Source of the DNA: Acetilactobacillus jinshanensis
GTDB lineage: Bacteria > Bacillota > Bacilli > Lactobacillales > Lactobacillaceae
Direction: 5' to 3'
DNA: 64,000 nt
Assembly (NCBI RefSeq): GCF_004359375.1
Contig: NZ_CP034726.1
Span: 558,001 to 622,000 of the forward strand
The position numbers and the translations under genes were made by a program. This document shows positions 25,017 to 40,000 of the stretch, piece after piece. The notes beneath the pieces were generated by a model that saw only the letters and a program-made list of their open reading frames with translations, searched no databases and was not told the origin of the DNA. Positions within the stretch are counted from its first letter, which is position 1, and each line of letters starts with the position of its first letter.

Positions 25017-28000
25017 TTACTTAATAATCTTCACGAAGTTCTTATTAGCCGTAATGTAATTACCGTTCGTCAATACCAGACGTGTCTGTTCCCAACTTGG
25101 GTGGTTGATGAAAATAACTTTCTTCACGTGGAAGATCCCCCCACGAACATTACTAACTAATGTCTTATTGTTATAATGACGATCAATGTACAGACGGCAT
25201 GGGCGAATTACCTTAACGTAATGCGCATCCCGTCTAGCAAAGTCACGATTCTGTAAGTACGAGTTCGGTACGTAATCTTCACGGGCGGTTACCCAGTAGT
25301 TATGATGGTTAGCCTTAAATTCATAACGGATGTAGTTACGCTTCTTACCATGAACCGCAATGATCTTAGTGATGAAGATCGTAATTGCGTGATGAATCCG
25401 AAGAATGTTGTTAACCTTAGCATTACCAACACCCAAAATGAAGTGATAGGCTAAGGTATCCTTGGTAACCATGAAGTAACGCCAATGAGTCCACTTATCA
25501 AGAGCCGCCATCCTGGTACCATAGTAACTAATTACCTGACCTGGTTGAGCAGCATCAAGAGCCTTAGCTAAGCCGTTCTTGGTAAAGACGTGTTTAGCAG
25601 GTCCGTTGAAGTTAATCTGACTAACGGCCTTAACGGTGGCGTCAGAATACGGATGAGCCTTCAGGTAAGCATTTTCACATTGTTGAGTAATCTTGGCGTT
25701 CATCTTCTGAACGTTATGCTTGCTAATCTGACGCATATGCTTAGTTGGCTTAAGATTCGACTTCTTAAGCGTTGTGTAACGCTTATTAGAAGTGATGTAA
25801 TCACCATTCGTTAATTCGAAACGAGTCTGGTAATTACCCTTCTTACCAATCGTGATGACTTGCTTGATCTTGACGCGAGTCCCAATCGGAACCACTTTAA
25901 TGGCACGCCGTGATGTGTAATGAGAACTGTTGTAAATGATACATTCTCTAGTTACAGTAGCAATTTTAGAATGATCATGAGCAATAGCGCGTTTCAAGTC
26001 ATTCGTCTGCCAGTAAGCATTGGTAATCGCTCTAGTCTGATCCTGAACGAAGTAACGTTGCTTACCAAGCGTGATCTCGAATGCTTTCACATTACGACGA
26101 CTCTGCTTTATATTGAAGACCTTTTCAATCTTAGCTTCGTCACCACGTGGCATGATCGTAACCGTCTTATTAGTCCGACGACCAGCAATGTACTTGTTAG
26201 CCAAGACTGGCTTTAAGGTCATCAGGTATCTGTAGTAACTAAGGGTTGGTTTACGAGTAATACTTAACTTGTCACCAAAGGTTGCGGTCTGGTCAACATC
26301 TAAGCGGTCAACAACCTTAGTGGCTTGAGTAGGTGTAGTGTTAGCTGGTAAGTGGATTGACTTAGTCTGATATTCAGCTTTAGCAGCTTTATGCTCAGCA
26401 ATCTGTTTAGCTTCTTGAGCTTTCTTTGCAGCTTCCATGTTCTTACTTGCTGATTCAGCAAGACTAGAGGCCATTGTGGCACCAGCGGCTTCGTCAGCGG
26501 CGACACTGTTCTTTAATAAACCAAGAATGCTGTTGGCATAACTAGCGGCATTAGATGCAACCATAAAATCACGGTTAGCGCGACTTGCGGCAGAATTAGC
26601 AATTGCCAATGCACTCTGAGCAGCACTGACAGCGGAACTGTAAGCAACACTGTTAGCATCACTATGATCACGATTGGCGGCACTGACTTCACCAGCTTCA
26701 ACAGCAGACGCGTTAGCAGCAATTGAACTTACAATTGAAGCATCACTATCTGCTGAATTAGCAGCACTACTATCAGAAGCTAGGCTTTGAGCAACGGAAC
26801 TTGTAACGATTGAACTATTACTGTATCCAGAAATTGCAGAGTTATCAGATTGATTAGCACTACTGTTATTTTGAACAGCGGTTGAACTAGCGTTAGCTGA
26901 TGCATTATCAGCTGAAGCTTGAGAACTTAAGTTAGTCGTTACCTCGGATAAACTGTTAACCGTACTTTGGGCTAAACTTTCGGCGGTACTTTCAGCAGAA
27001 CTGTCAAGGTTACCGACTTTAGATGCTGACTGAACCACACTGTTAGCAGAACTAGCTAAGGCTGCGTAGGACTGAGCCTTAGTAGCGGCACTGGCGGCTA
27101 CAGAACTCTTCTGACCGGTTGGCGTTCCACTAGCAATGGAATTAGCGATGCTATCGTCAACACTGGCAGCAAAGGTTGCTGAACTAGCAACGGAATTAGC
27201 GTCGTTAGCAACCGAGTTAGCTGAACTGGCCTGACTCGATGCTTCACTAGCAACGCTTGAATCTACGGCTAAGCTACTGTCAGCTGAGCTATTATTATAT
27301 GAAGCGCCTTCAACGCTTAACGAATTAGTAGCACTGCTGCTGTTGAAGTCGTTAGCACTAGAAGTGTTCATGACCTTAGCTGTTGAGCTAGCAGAAAATG
27401 CATACTTAGCAGCGTCGGTCGATGCCGTAGATGCAGTCTTACCGTTCTGATCAGCGGTATCACTCTTGTTGCTTACACTATTGAGTAAATTTTGAGCATC
27501 ACTGGCCGCGGATAAAGCCTGCTGGGCATCACTAGATGCTGTGGATGCGGCGTTTACCGCACCTGAATTAGCAGAGCTAGCTGACTTAGCAGCACTGGAT
27601 GCAACACTGGCATCGTGACTTGCGGTGCTCGAATCACCCTTTGCAACGGCTGAACTTGCGGCGCTGGCAGCGCTTGAAGCAATCGATGCCTGAGTACTTG
27701 CGGCTTTTTCATCACCCGATGCGCTGGATGACTGAGTCTTAGCGTCACCAGAAGCTTTAGCTGCGTTTAATGCGTCGGCAGAGATCTTATTCTTAGCAAC
27801 ATTATCACTAGGATTAGTATCATTGCTGATCGATGACTTAGCCTTAGCAGCCTGGTTATTACCGCTCGTGGCATCAGAACTGTCGTTAGCCTGACTATTA
27901 TTCTCAGCGGATGAGCCAGAAACAACATCACTGTTGTTTTCACTGGCGTTGTTAGCCTGCTGGTTAGCGTTGGATGCGTAACTCGAGGCAATGTGTTTAG

Positions 28001-31000
28001 CAGCCGACGATGCTAGGCTTACGATAATCTCACTAGCGTCACTCGATGCAATGCTACCCATCTGGCTGTTTAAACTAGCCGCGCTAGCAGCCGATGCCGC
28101 ATCACTCTCTGCAGAACTAGCCGTTAAGCTATCCTGCTGAGCACGGGTTACGGCACTTGCAGCCGATTGCTTAGCATTTGGCTGAGTTGGGTTAGCCGAT
28201 GCTGAATTAGCAATCTGTACCATGGCGCTGGCGTCTTGAGCCACTAAACTAGCTTTAATGCTATCACTTGAAGCAACCGAACTAGCGGAGTTAGCTTGAC
28301 TATCGGCAACCGAAGCAGCGTTGCTATCACTATTCATCCGCGAAGTAGCTGAACTGTTATTGTATGAATTAGCAAGTTCGTTACTGTATGACGTTACAGC
28401 ATTACTGTAACCGGAAGCTGCAGCAGAATTACTGTGAGCAGCGGACGATGCAGAACTAGCGTTACCTAGGTTAGTGTTAATCGTTGAGACAACACTTGAA
28501 GCCATCTGCGCATTTTGAGCAAGTGATTGGTTACCGTTCTTCACACTATTAGCTAAGGTAGTAGCATCAATAGCCGCAGTCACTGCATTCCTAGCAGCAC
28601 TCGATGCGGTCGATGCCGCACTCGAAGCTTTGGAGCTGTCGGCACTGGCGTTCGCATCATCAATCGATGCACTAGCGTTTTCACTCTTAGCTCCACTAGT
28701 ATCACCAACCAATGAATCTAATACCGCAGCACTAGCTGCACTTGAAGCATTATTCATTTCTGAACTAGCACTAGCTGACTCAGTCGACATGATAGCGGAC
28801 TGGGCATCAATTACGTTCTTAGCACTTGAATCGATACTGCTGTAATGCCTCATTGAAGCATTGCTGCCCACGATTGCACTTGCGGAAGCAACGGTTGATG
28901 CAGCACTTGATGTCACATTACTTGCACTGGTGATTACGCCATCAGCAGATGAACCAGTGGATGCAACGTCTTGATCAACGTTAGCCTTATGACTGGCGGC
29001 TAAGGATGCGTAACGATCAGCTTCAGCATTGACAACCGATGCCGATGCACTGTCGTTCGTATTCTTAGCGCCCGTTGCAGCAGCTTTAGCTGCGGAACTA
29101 GCGGCAACCACGATATTGGATTCAGCTTCAGCGACTTTAACTGCGGAACTAGCTGCAGACCATGCTGAATCAGCCTGGTTAGCTGCCGATTCCCTTTGAG
29201 CACTGGTACTTGCCATATCTTTAGCTGATGAACTATCACTATGGATTTCATTCGAGGCAGAAGTAACGACGCTCTGGGCACTACTGATTACTAAGTTAGC
29301 GGAACTAGCTAAGCTAAAGGCGGTTGAGTCTGCACTGTTATCATCACTGTCCTGCATGCTTGCGGCTGAATTACTGCCGTTCGATGCGGATGTTGACTTA
29401 GTAACCACGATTGAACTCATAGCACTCATGATTGAGGAAGCCGACGTTACAGCATTGGATACACTCGTCAAATCAATGGCACTCCCGGCGGCAGCGCTGT
29501 TCTTCAAGGCATCCAGTAAGCTATCAGCAGAACTGGCAGCCGCACTACCTGCACTGGCATCTGCGACTGCGGCCACATCAGCACTCGATGCAGACTGACT
29601 AGCTTGACTAGCTTCGTTATTATCATTCGATGCTTGACTGGCATCTAATGATGCTTTCGTTGGTTCATCAGCACTTGAAGCGGATAACGCATCAGCCTTT
29701 AAGCTCTGGGCTTCACTATTGGCACTGCCAGCGACTGCTTTAGCACTGAATGCTACAGATGCCTGTTTAGCAGCATCCGATGCTGTGTTCGATGCTTCCT
29801 GACTAAACGTACTCATACTAGTTAATGATGGATTGCCACTGAATTCTTCAGCAGCTTCAGAACTAGCACTGTTGGCGTTATTCATAGCGCTTGATGCCAA
29901 GTCATTTTCAACCGATGCGTTACTGTGATCACTCATGACACCTGAATAAACGTTGGATTGATCACGAGCCACGTTGGATGCATAACTTGCGGTTATGGAA
30001 GCGAAGTTCGATGCCGACAAGCTGACGTTGATACTACGAGCATCACTGTAAGCGGCACTGGCAGTTGATTCAGCTGAACTAGCGGCCGATGCCAGTGAAT
30101 TAGCAACCGTTAAGGCCGAACTAGCTAAGTAGTTATCACTGTCAGCACGGGTCGTGTATTTAGCGGTATCACTCTTGTCACCCGCATGAGCATAACTAGA
30201 TGCTTCGTAGTAATCACCGGCGTACGAATTATTGTATGGCGATTGAGCCGTTGTACTATCACTAGAATTTGCTCCGTTGCCATTCGCATGCTTAGCGGCT
30301 AATGATGCCACACTGTTAGCACTCTTTGCTAAGTTATTGTAGTTAACCGCATTACTAGAAGCTAAGCTAGCGGCATTTACGTCACTCGTTAAGCGACTAG
30401 CCGCAGAACTGTTGTTGTAGTTGGCATCAGTATTACTAATATCAATCGTGTTTTGCTTATTAGCCGCGGTTGGTGTGACTGTATTACTAGCCATGTTAGC
30501 ATCATCATTAGCTAACGAAGCATCACTAGCCGCTTCGGATGAATCAATTGAGGCACGGGATGCGTTTTCTGAAGTCGTCCGTTGATTATCAACCAAACTG
30601 GTCAACAAGCTATTAGCTGATTTAGCAGCATCACTTCCAACTAATGCATTATGAGATGCCAATGACGCAATATATGAAACAGTAGAGCTTACCATACTAG
30701 CATTTTCATCTTCAACAGATGCTTCTCTATCATAATCAGATGCTTCAGAAACATTATATGCTAATGAGGCAGAAGCAGCATCGTTTGCAACGCTTAATGC
30801 GGCAGAAGAAAGTAATTTAGCATATGACGTATATCTATTTGCAGCTGAAGATAAGTTTACCGCAACGCCTCGAGCTTTAGATACTTCTGACATGTAAGTA
30901 TTCATTGAATTATTATCAGATGCGGTTTCATTATTTTTCTGTGCCGTAACACTATTTTCACTAGTCACATTAAAAGCACTAGTAGCAACATTGTTATCTG

Positions 31001-34000
31001 TATCAACAATGGCACTATCCTTTTCAGCACCTGACTGAGAATTCGAGGCGTCGTTTTCAGCATTCGATGCGTGTTTAGCAGCATCTGAAGCATATGAATC
31101 TAACGTACTATTCCGGATATTTTCTAAGCTAGCTAACGTACTGTCAGCTGAGGATTGCGCAACGTCCGCAACCGAGGCGGCACTGGATGCCGTATTTTCA
31201 TCGTTACTTGCAGCGTTGGATGCACTTTCGGCAACGTTACTGTCACTCTGAGCTCTAGCGGCAGCACTGGCGGCAGCCACTGGATCATTATTATCATTCT
31301 TAGCGTTAGTAGCTTCTTGAGCTGCTGACTTAGCAGCGCTGTTAGCTGCGGAAATATCGTTGGCTACGGTGACACTGGCTGAACTAGCGGCTGCAAAGGC
31401 TGAACTTGCGGAACTAGAATCCTGTGACAAACTAGCGTTAGCTGCTGAGTTACTAAATTGAAGAGCCGATGTACTGTCAGCAATCGTTTGTGAGTTAGCT
31501 GAACTGGCGTTACTGTAAGCGCTCTGAGCTCCAGCACTCCATCCTTGAGCAGATGCCGCAGAATTACCGGCTTCACTAGCTGCAATCGATGCATCACTTG
31601 ATGCCGAATTAGTATTACTCAAACTATCGGCAATTGATTCAGCATCTTTTTCAGCATTTGAAGCAACTACAGCAGCACTGTTAGCAATCGTCAAAGCATT
31701 ACTAGCATCAATCGAAGCGGAACTAGCAACTTGTGCTTGCTGACTGGCGTCACTAGCCGCACTGGAAGCCGTTGAATTATCAACACCTTTAGCTGTTGCT
31801 TTAGTGTAGTCAGCATCAGCAGCTGATTTAGCTGCATTAGCGGCGTTTTTATCACTAACGATTTCAGCACTTGCCGAGCTGGCAACGTTCGATGCCGAAC
31901 TGGCGGTGACTGAATCATTATTAGCTTGGTTGGTAGCCACAGCGTTATTAAACTTACTGATTTTACTATTGATTAACGATGAAATGTCACCACTAGCAGT
32001 ATGTGCACTAGTAGATGCACTGGTAACGTCAGCACTAATGACTCCAGCGGAAGCATCTGCATTATTCTTGTACTTCAAAGCGTTACCTTGAGCACTCGAC
32101 AAATTATTATTAACAATCGAGTTGATTAAACTAGCGGCATCACTAGCGGCACTGGATGCGGCGGACGATGCGTTAGCTGCATCACTGGCTGCATTACTAA
32201 CGGCATTTGATTGGATGATTGCATCCGATTTAGCGCTGTTAGCAGCACTATTATTTGAAGCTGCTTCAGATGCCTGAGCTAACGCGTCAGTAATGTGATC
32301 AGCATTGGCGGCCGCAACAGCACTGGATGCTTCAACGCTCGCGTTCGATGCATCCTTTGAAGCATTGATGGAATCCGTACTTGCCTGACTATATGCACTG
32401 GCCGCTACTGAAGCATACCCACTATTAGCACTTGAAATGGCACTTGATGCGCTCTGAGCAATATGGTTATCGGTCGAAATCCGGTCTTTAATCGATTGCC
32501 TTAGAACCGATCCTGATACGACAGCGTTAATCGAATTGGTAACTGTCGATGCACTAGCCGCAACGGAATTAGCGGATGAAACGATACCGTTATTAATCGT
32601 TGCGTACGAAGCCATCCGGCTAGTACTTACGTTTTCTGAACTAGCGCTGGTTGACGCATCTTGAGCTGCAGAGTTAGCTAAACTTAAAGCAATTCTGTCG
32701 GCGTTGACATGAATCTGCTTAGCTTCTGATGCAGCAATAGCGGCAATACTTGCTTCTTGACTGGCAACCGTTGATTCAGAACTAACTAATGCATTATCAC
32801 TATCAGCGGCATTCGCAGCGCTTAAAGCAACGCTACCACTAGCATCATCGCTGCCCTTAGAATTTGGTTCTTGACTAGCAGCAAGACTAGCGCTGGTAGA
32901 CTGCTTAAGAGCATCATTCGTTGCACTCGATGCGGTATTGTATGCACTTGCGGCAATGGCACTAGCTGAATCAGCCGTACTATTGTAATTATTAGCCAAA
33001 TTGTTGTAACTATTTAAGGAGCTAAAGGCACTCGTGTTCGAACCGTTGCTGTAAGCCTTAACTGAGTTGACGTCATTTGATACAGATGCTGAAGCATTGG
33101 ATGTCACAACGGCTGCACTAGATGCCGATGAATTATTGGACATCATGTTGACATAGATGTGACCTTGAGCATCGGTACTGGCGCTACCTTTAAGGTAATT
33201 ATTAGCCGATGATGCAGCGGTACTTGCTTCACTAGAGTTTGAAGCAGCCGTTTGACCGGCATTCTTTAAGCTATTAAGAACGTTTTGAGCTTTAGCTAAG
33301 TTAACGTTAGCTTCGGATGCATTAGTTGATGCACTACCTGCAGCACTAGATGCACTGGCTTCATCCTGACTTACCTGACTAGTTTCGTTGGAAACCTTGA
33401 CGCTATCGGCGTTCACATCTTCAGCATCACTATGAGCTAAATCAACGGCCGCCTGACTAGCACCAGCTGATGCTTCAGCGGCAATTGAATTAGCAGCCTT
33501 AGCATAGCTTGAAGCTAAGGAATTGTATGAACTAGCAGACGATGCTTCATCATTGGCGCTACTTGTGTAATTAGCTACTTCAACGTTAGCTTTTGAATTG
33601 GAACTATCAAATGACTGAGTCGTTACATATGACCCCGTGTAGTTTTCATCATTATTATTCCAAGCAAATGAACTATAGCTCGTTACAGTTACATTATTAG
33701 GGAACTGCGTAGCTACAGCCTGACTTACAGAAGTAATAGCACTATCATCACTCGAAGCAACTGTATTAGCATCCCTCGTACTCTGGCTATTATCCGTAGC
33801 TTGCGATGCAAATACACTCGCCTTGCTTGCATTAACAGAAGCGGCACGGGCGTTCGCAATTGCTGAAGCGACACTGGTCATAGCACTTGCGTTAATCGAA
33901 GCACTTTGTGCATCAGCAGCTAAGTGGTTAGCATCAACGGCTTCAGACAAAGCCTGACTAGAAGCCTGGTTAGCATCCTGATTATCAGCACTGATCAATT

Positions 34001-37000
34001 GAGCCGCTTGTGACATTCCGGCATTATTTCCACTGGCTTTATCATCATTAAGACTACTAATCTCAGAATTAGCGAACTTAGCCGCGTTAGATGCACGATT
34101 ACTCAAACTAGTGATGTCACTTACGTAATTACTTACGGTTGCACTAGCGTTATTAGCAACCGCCTTATCAGAATTAATTACTGACGTTGCGTACGAATCA
34201 CCGTAGCCACTAGCAGATGACATCCCACTGATGGCACTGGCAATCGTGGAACTAGCACTGGTAGCGTTACTAAAATGATTGGATGCCATCGAACTCAAAC
34301 TCTTAGCTGCATTATTAGCTGACGAAGCAGCACTCGATGCGTTGGCTGAAGCACTCGATGGATTGTTATTTTCAGCTGAAATGGTTAAGCTCGTGACCAT
34401 GCTGCTAGCATCACTCTCGGCATTGGAGGCAACGACCGATGCGCTGGAAGCACGCACGTCAGCACTACTTGCTAAGGTCGATGCGGCAATAGCACTAGTC
34501 AAAGCACTATAGGCATTCTTTTCATCTGACGCAACCGATGCAGAATTGTTAGCCTTAAAGTCAGACTGAGCAGCACTATCGGCACTCGATGCAACAGAGT
34601 AAGCGTTACTAGCGTTATTGGATGCAACGTTAGCATCATGCTTGGCACCATTTTCAATGGCGTTAGCACTCGTTTCGGCAGCTGAGTATGAAGTCATAGC
34701 GTTGGATGCCGACGCATTACTGTTAAAGATGTTGATGTTATCACGATTGTGCTCTAACTGTTGAACTAACCCACTATTCAAAGCCGCTGCGTTGGAATCA
34801 CTCGTGATGTTGAATGATTCGGACTGAACATCGTAATTGTCCTGGTAAGCACTGGATGCCACGCTCGTGGTCAACGATGCGTTATCACTAGCACCGTTAC
34901 TAGCAACTTTGGCGCTGTTAACCAGACTTTCAGCATCGTGTTCATGAGCCATGGCATCGGCAGCCGCCTTTTGGGCTAAGCTGATTTCTAACGATGCCGA
35001 TGAAGCGTCATTACTTGCAGAAACGCTGTCAGTCTGAGCGGAAGTACTACCACTCTCAGCACCACTAAGGCTACCACCGTTGGCAGCAGATAATGCGCTT
35101 TGGGCAGCGTTGGCTGCGGAAGCTGCGGCCGATGAAGCACTGGCAGCATCCTTACTTGCGTTAGCCAATTCATTATTAGCCGAATTAGCATCAGCACTCG
35201 CAATCGAAGCATCATTGTTCAACGCATTATTTAATGTAGCGTTATTCATCTTAGCTACGGAATCACTTAACGAAGCCGTGACACTGTTAGCACTGGCAGC
35301 TTGACTTTGAGCCGTTGAACCAACCGATTGACTAGCGCTGGCGCTTGCAGCATCGTTGGATGCTAAGGAAGCACTCTGGCTAGCCTTGTTAGCATCAATC
35401 ATGGCTGCGGCGGAATTCGAGTTATAACGAGAATTACTCAAGCTCTGGATAGCACTGCTTGCGCTAACGGCTGCCGTACTAGCGATTTTAGCTTCACTGG
35501 CGGCCACGGAAGCAGCTGAACTGGCGAGGCTACTCTGTAACGATGCATCGTTAGCTACCGAAGCGGCATTGTAGGCATCGCTAACGGCGGAACTGGCATC
35601 AGAATATGCTGCAGAAGCACTAGCTGTTCCTGCATCCTTAGAATCATTAATCACATTACTCTGATATGCTTTAGCACCGCTTACGGATGAATTTACAAGA
35701 CTAATCGTTTTATTAGTCGCATCATATGAAGCTGACTTTACCGATCCAGATCCGGATCCAGCATCAAGTGATGCCTGTTGACTAGCACTCTGGTATGCAG
35801 CACTGGCACTAGCGATGACCTCCGATGCACTGGTGGCAATGGAACTCTGCTGATTAATGTAGTTATTAGCTGATGAATTATCGTACTGAGCGTCAGCACT
35901 CTTTGCAGAACTGGTCGACTGGGATGCCGTATTCAAACTATTAGTGGCGTTAGTAAAGCTATTAAATTCAGTAGAAATTGGACTATTGTAGCCATTTGCA
36001 CTCTGAACCGCGGTAGAAGCAACTACGGATGCCGATGCAGCAGCTGAATTAGCTAGACTCTTTACGATCGTTTGAGCACTACCATTAGCATTTGCAGCAG
36101 CAGTAGAGGCAGCGTTTACTGCATTACTTGCTGAGGCAACTACTGAACTAGTGGAACTAGCGATTGATGAAGCAATTTCAGCTTTGGCGGCATCGGAAGC
36201 GGCAGCAGACTTATTTGAATCTGTATAAGTAACTTTACTATCTTCTGTAGGTGTATTCCCATCAGTTGGTACCTCAGGATTCATGTAGTAATACTTATAA
36301 TTACCTCGACTGCCATTCATACTTACAGGTGTATAAGTGTAATTACTATTAGTAATTGAAACATTGCTATCGTTATTCATTACACTTTCCATTTGGCCAC
36401 TATAAGTGGACGACTCAGTCGTTCCGGGAATATTGTCTGTAAATGGGCCAGGAACTACATTATTACTAAGGTTTGATGTTGAACTACTGGTAACAGCCTT
36501 GTAATAGATATAACTACCAGTTCCAGTGCTACTCATACTATCAATACTGGAGTCAGCAGTAATTTGTGTTTCAACATATCCAGAATATTCATAAGAAGTA
36601 GCACTACTACTAGTACTACCAATTGATGCTGTAAATGTCTTATCAGAAGATGACATCATATAGAATTTATATGTTCCATTACTACCAATAACACTGTCCG
36701 ATCCATAACTAGGTTTAGCTGTTGAATCGGTTACATAACCAGAATATATCCATGCTGTAGCACGACTACTAAGTGATCCAGAATTAACAGTAAATTCACT
36801 AGTAGAGGATGAATTAATAAGACTGTAATAGGTATAGTTACCACTAGTACCTTTCATACTAGTTGGCTTTGAAGTACCCCTTGGCGTAAATGTTTCTTCT
36901 ACAGACCCAGTATACGTTACAGTTTCCGTTGTATCGTGAGCACTAGTAAATGATGAAGTCGAAGATGTAACATTTATTTCTTTATAGTACTTATATGTAC

Positions 37001-40000
37001 CATCATTATTACTACTAATACTGTCAATTCCTGAATACAAAGTATTGAAGGATGTCATATTAGCTCCATCTGCTGAAGTCATTGGCTCTTTCGATGAATG
37101 ATAGTACGTCGTCGTTGAATCAGATGCTGCACTATTTGATGCTTCAATAGCCGTTGTTGATGCAGATTGAGCAACCGAATTAGCACTGGATGCTAACGAA
37201 CTTTCATAAGAAGCTTCATTACTAGCTGATGTAGCTTCACTGATTACACCATTAATAGCGGTAGTAGTATTAGCATCTGAATTATGATACGTATTAGCTG
37301 AATTAATGTAGCTCATTGCTGAACTAGCATTATTAGCAGCACCCTGAGCGTTACCATTAATATCACCATTATTAGCACTAGCACTGGCGGCACTTGCACT
37401 AGCAGAATTGGCATCAGTCTGAGCAGTCACAATTTCTGAACTAGCTGATTTAGAATCTTGGGTATTCAAATAACTGTTGTGAAGGTCAATTGCAACACTA
37501 TTGATTTTAGTTGCCAAAGATACAACATTTGACGCAGCAGTAGATGCGTCTTCTGCATAACTCAAAGCCTTAGCACTATCAGATGAAGCTGATGAACTCG
37601 CAATCGACGCACTGGTACTATCATTGATAGCTTTAGTACTATTGGCAATACCCTGTGATGCATCGGCGCTTGCATCGCTTGCGTATGATGAAGCACTATG
37701 TGCATCACTACTGGCACTATTTTGATACTTAATAGCATTAAAAGCGTCAGCACTTGCTGATGCAGCATAACTTGCCGCTGCAGAACTATCCGCGGTTATA
37801 CTATCAGATAACGTAGCACCACTAATTCCAATTGAACCGCTGGCTAATGGGATGCCATTACTCATGCTTAACATACTGCCACTGCTAATAATATTATCAG
37901 CACTTACAGCAACGGATGCAGCAGTGCTGGCACTATTAGCTTCCAAGTCAGTACCCTGAGCACCAGCCGCACTAGCTGCAGCACGTGAAGCCGATTCACT
38001 AGCGGCAATTGATAGACTGGTCATGGTTGAGGCTTCACTTGATAAGCTAACGATTTCTAAAGCATAAGATGAAGCACTAGAGTATTCTTGATCAGCATCG
38101 CTTGCATGAACACTAGCTATGGTAGCTGCACTCAAAGCGACGGATGCAGCACTGGATGCATCACTATCGGTATCACTCTTGCCATCGTCATTACTATGAG
38201 CATAATCATAACTAGCTACGGATGCAGCCGAAATAGCAACTGATGCGGCACTGGATGCAACCGACGCATCACTTGATGCATTACTAGCAGAACTAAATGC
38301 ACTATCCGCATCATCATGAGCAATTAAGCTATCATGATAATCTGCGGTATACGATGGAATAGCGTTAGCCACACTGATGGCGGCCATGGCACTTATCGAT
38401 GCCAACGAAGCGTTATTAGATGTTGGATTAGCATATGATGAAGCTACAGTAGCATCATTGGATGCTTCATGACTGGCGGCATCAAATGCAACGCTATAAG
38501 CATTAGCTGCAGCTAAATCAGCATCTTGTTTGGCTGTTGATTTAGCTAATTCACCAGCGTCATTAGCTGATACCGTTGCCGATGCAGAAGTAACAGTAGT
38601 TTTAGCCGTATTAATTATAGTTAAATCAGAACCAACCGATGTGGCAACGTTATCATTACGTAGAATAGCCAAATTACTACCAGTTGCAGCCTTACCACTC
38701 ACAAACGGATCCTTATTGGCATTGCTTACGACACTCGAAGCGAAGTTAACTATACCGGCATCGTGATCGGCATTACTGTAACTGGTAACGGCACTGTATC
38801 CAGATGCAACGATCTTAGTAGCACTAGAAACGATGATTGAATATGATGCAGCCTGGGCAGCTTCACTTACAGCATTACGTGCATTTGAAGCGGCATCCGA
38901 TTCGGCACCGAAGCTTTCTTCTTCAGCTAAGGATGCGTAACTGCTTGCGGCTTCGTTAGCTGAGTCAACACCCGATTCAGCAGATGAAGCACTACTAGCC
39001 TGGGCTGACACTGTTGCATAAGCAGTACTAGCAGCAGTCTTAGATGCACCTGTAGCCATAGCATTATATTCAATTGAAGCAATCGATGCATCTTGCGAAT
39101 CAACGTTCCAGTAATCATTGGATGCGCTGGCGTCATCATTACTAGCAATCGTACTACCGGCACTGGCCGCAGCATGGAATGCTACGGTAGCTTGGCTACG
39201 GGCTTCCGATGCGGCATTACTATCACCAGCGGCAATGCTTGATGCTTCGGTAGAATTCTTACCAGTCAAAGTGTTAGCACTACTATTCTCAATGTACTGA
39301 CTATCCGCATAAACTGCAGCGGATGCTTTAGCTAAGGCATCCTGAGCAGAACTAAGTGCCGTACTATTACTGGTAATTCCAGCTACAGATAATGTACCTG
39401 ATGATAAAGAACTGGAGACAGCCTTAATTGCATTTGCAGCACTACTCGTTGAAGCAGCATCATTACTAATCTGCTTTGCATTCTGTGGATCTAACATGAT
39501 CCGAACTTGAATGATTTTAGTATAACCAGGATTAGCCGGATCAACGTCTTGATAACCAATCTTAAGGCTACCCTTATGTTTAGTATCACTGGTAGTACCG
39601 TCACCATCATCGACATAGATGTAGTTAGATAAATCTGGGTTATCAGATAAATTAGGTAACGGGATGGTATCTTCAGTCACGGTACGACTACCCTTATTAG
39701 TACTAGTCGCAATCCGATAAACCTTTTGATTATTAATTGCTGGATTTTCACGATGGACAAAAGCATCGATGTAGTTACCATCATTAACGGGATGAAGTTT
39801 AGCACCATAATAATTCTTGATTGAATGATCATATTTAACATCACTAGAATCACCATTAATGAAATTACTAGTATCTGACGTTAATTCAGTAGGATTAGTC
39901 TTATCACTATTATCACCCACATAAAGCTGTACCAATGCCGTTTCAAATTGAGGCTTAACTTTAATATCAATAAAGGCATCGGTACGACTCTTAGGGTTAT

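Noticed and set aside
25017-26400. Possible LPxTG sortase anchor at the end of the giant protein
   Set aside because: The C-terminus ends in FVKIIK after S-layer-like repeats; there is no LPxTG motif, hydrophobic tail or final basic cluster of sortase type.
26450-36210. CRISPR-like or exact tandem DNA repeat array
   Set aside because: Repetition is at amino-acid level with varied codons; no constant repeat and spacer lengths are seen.
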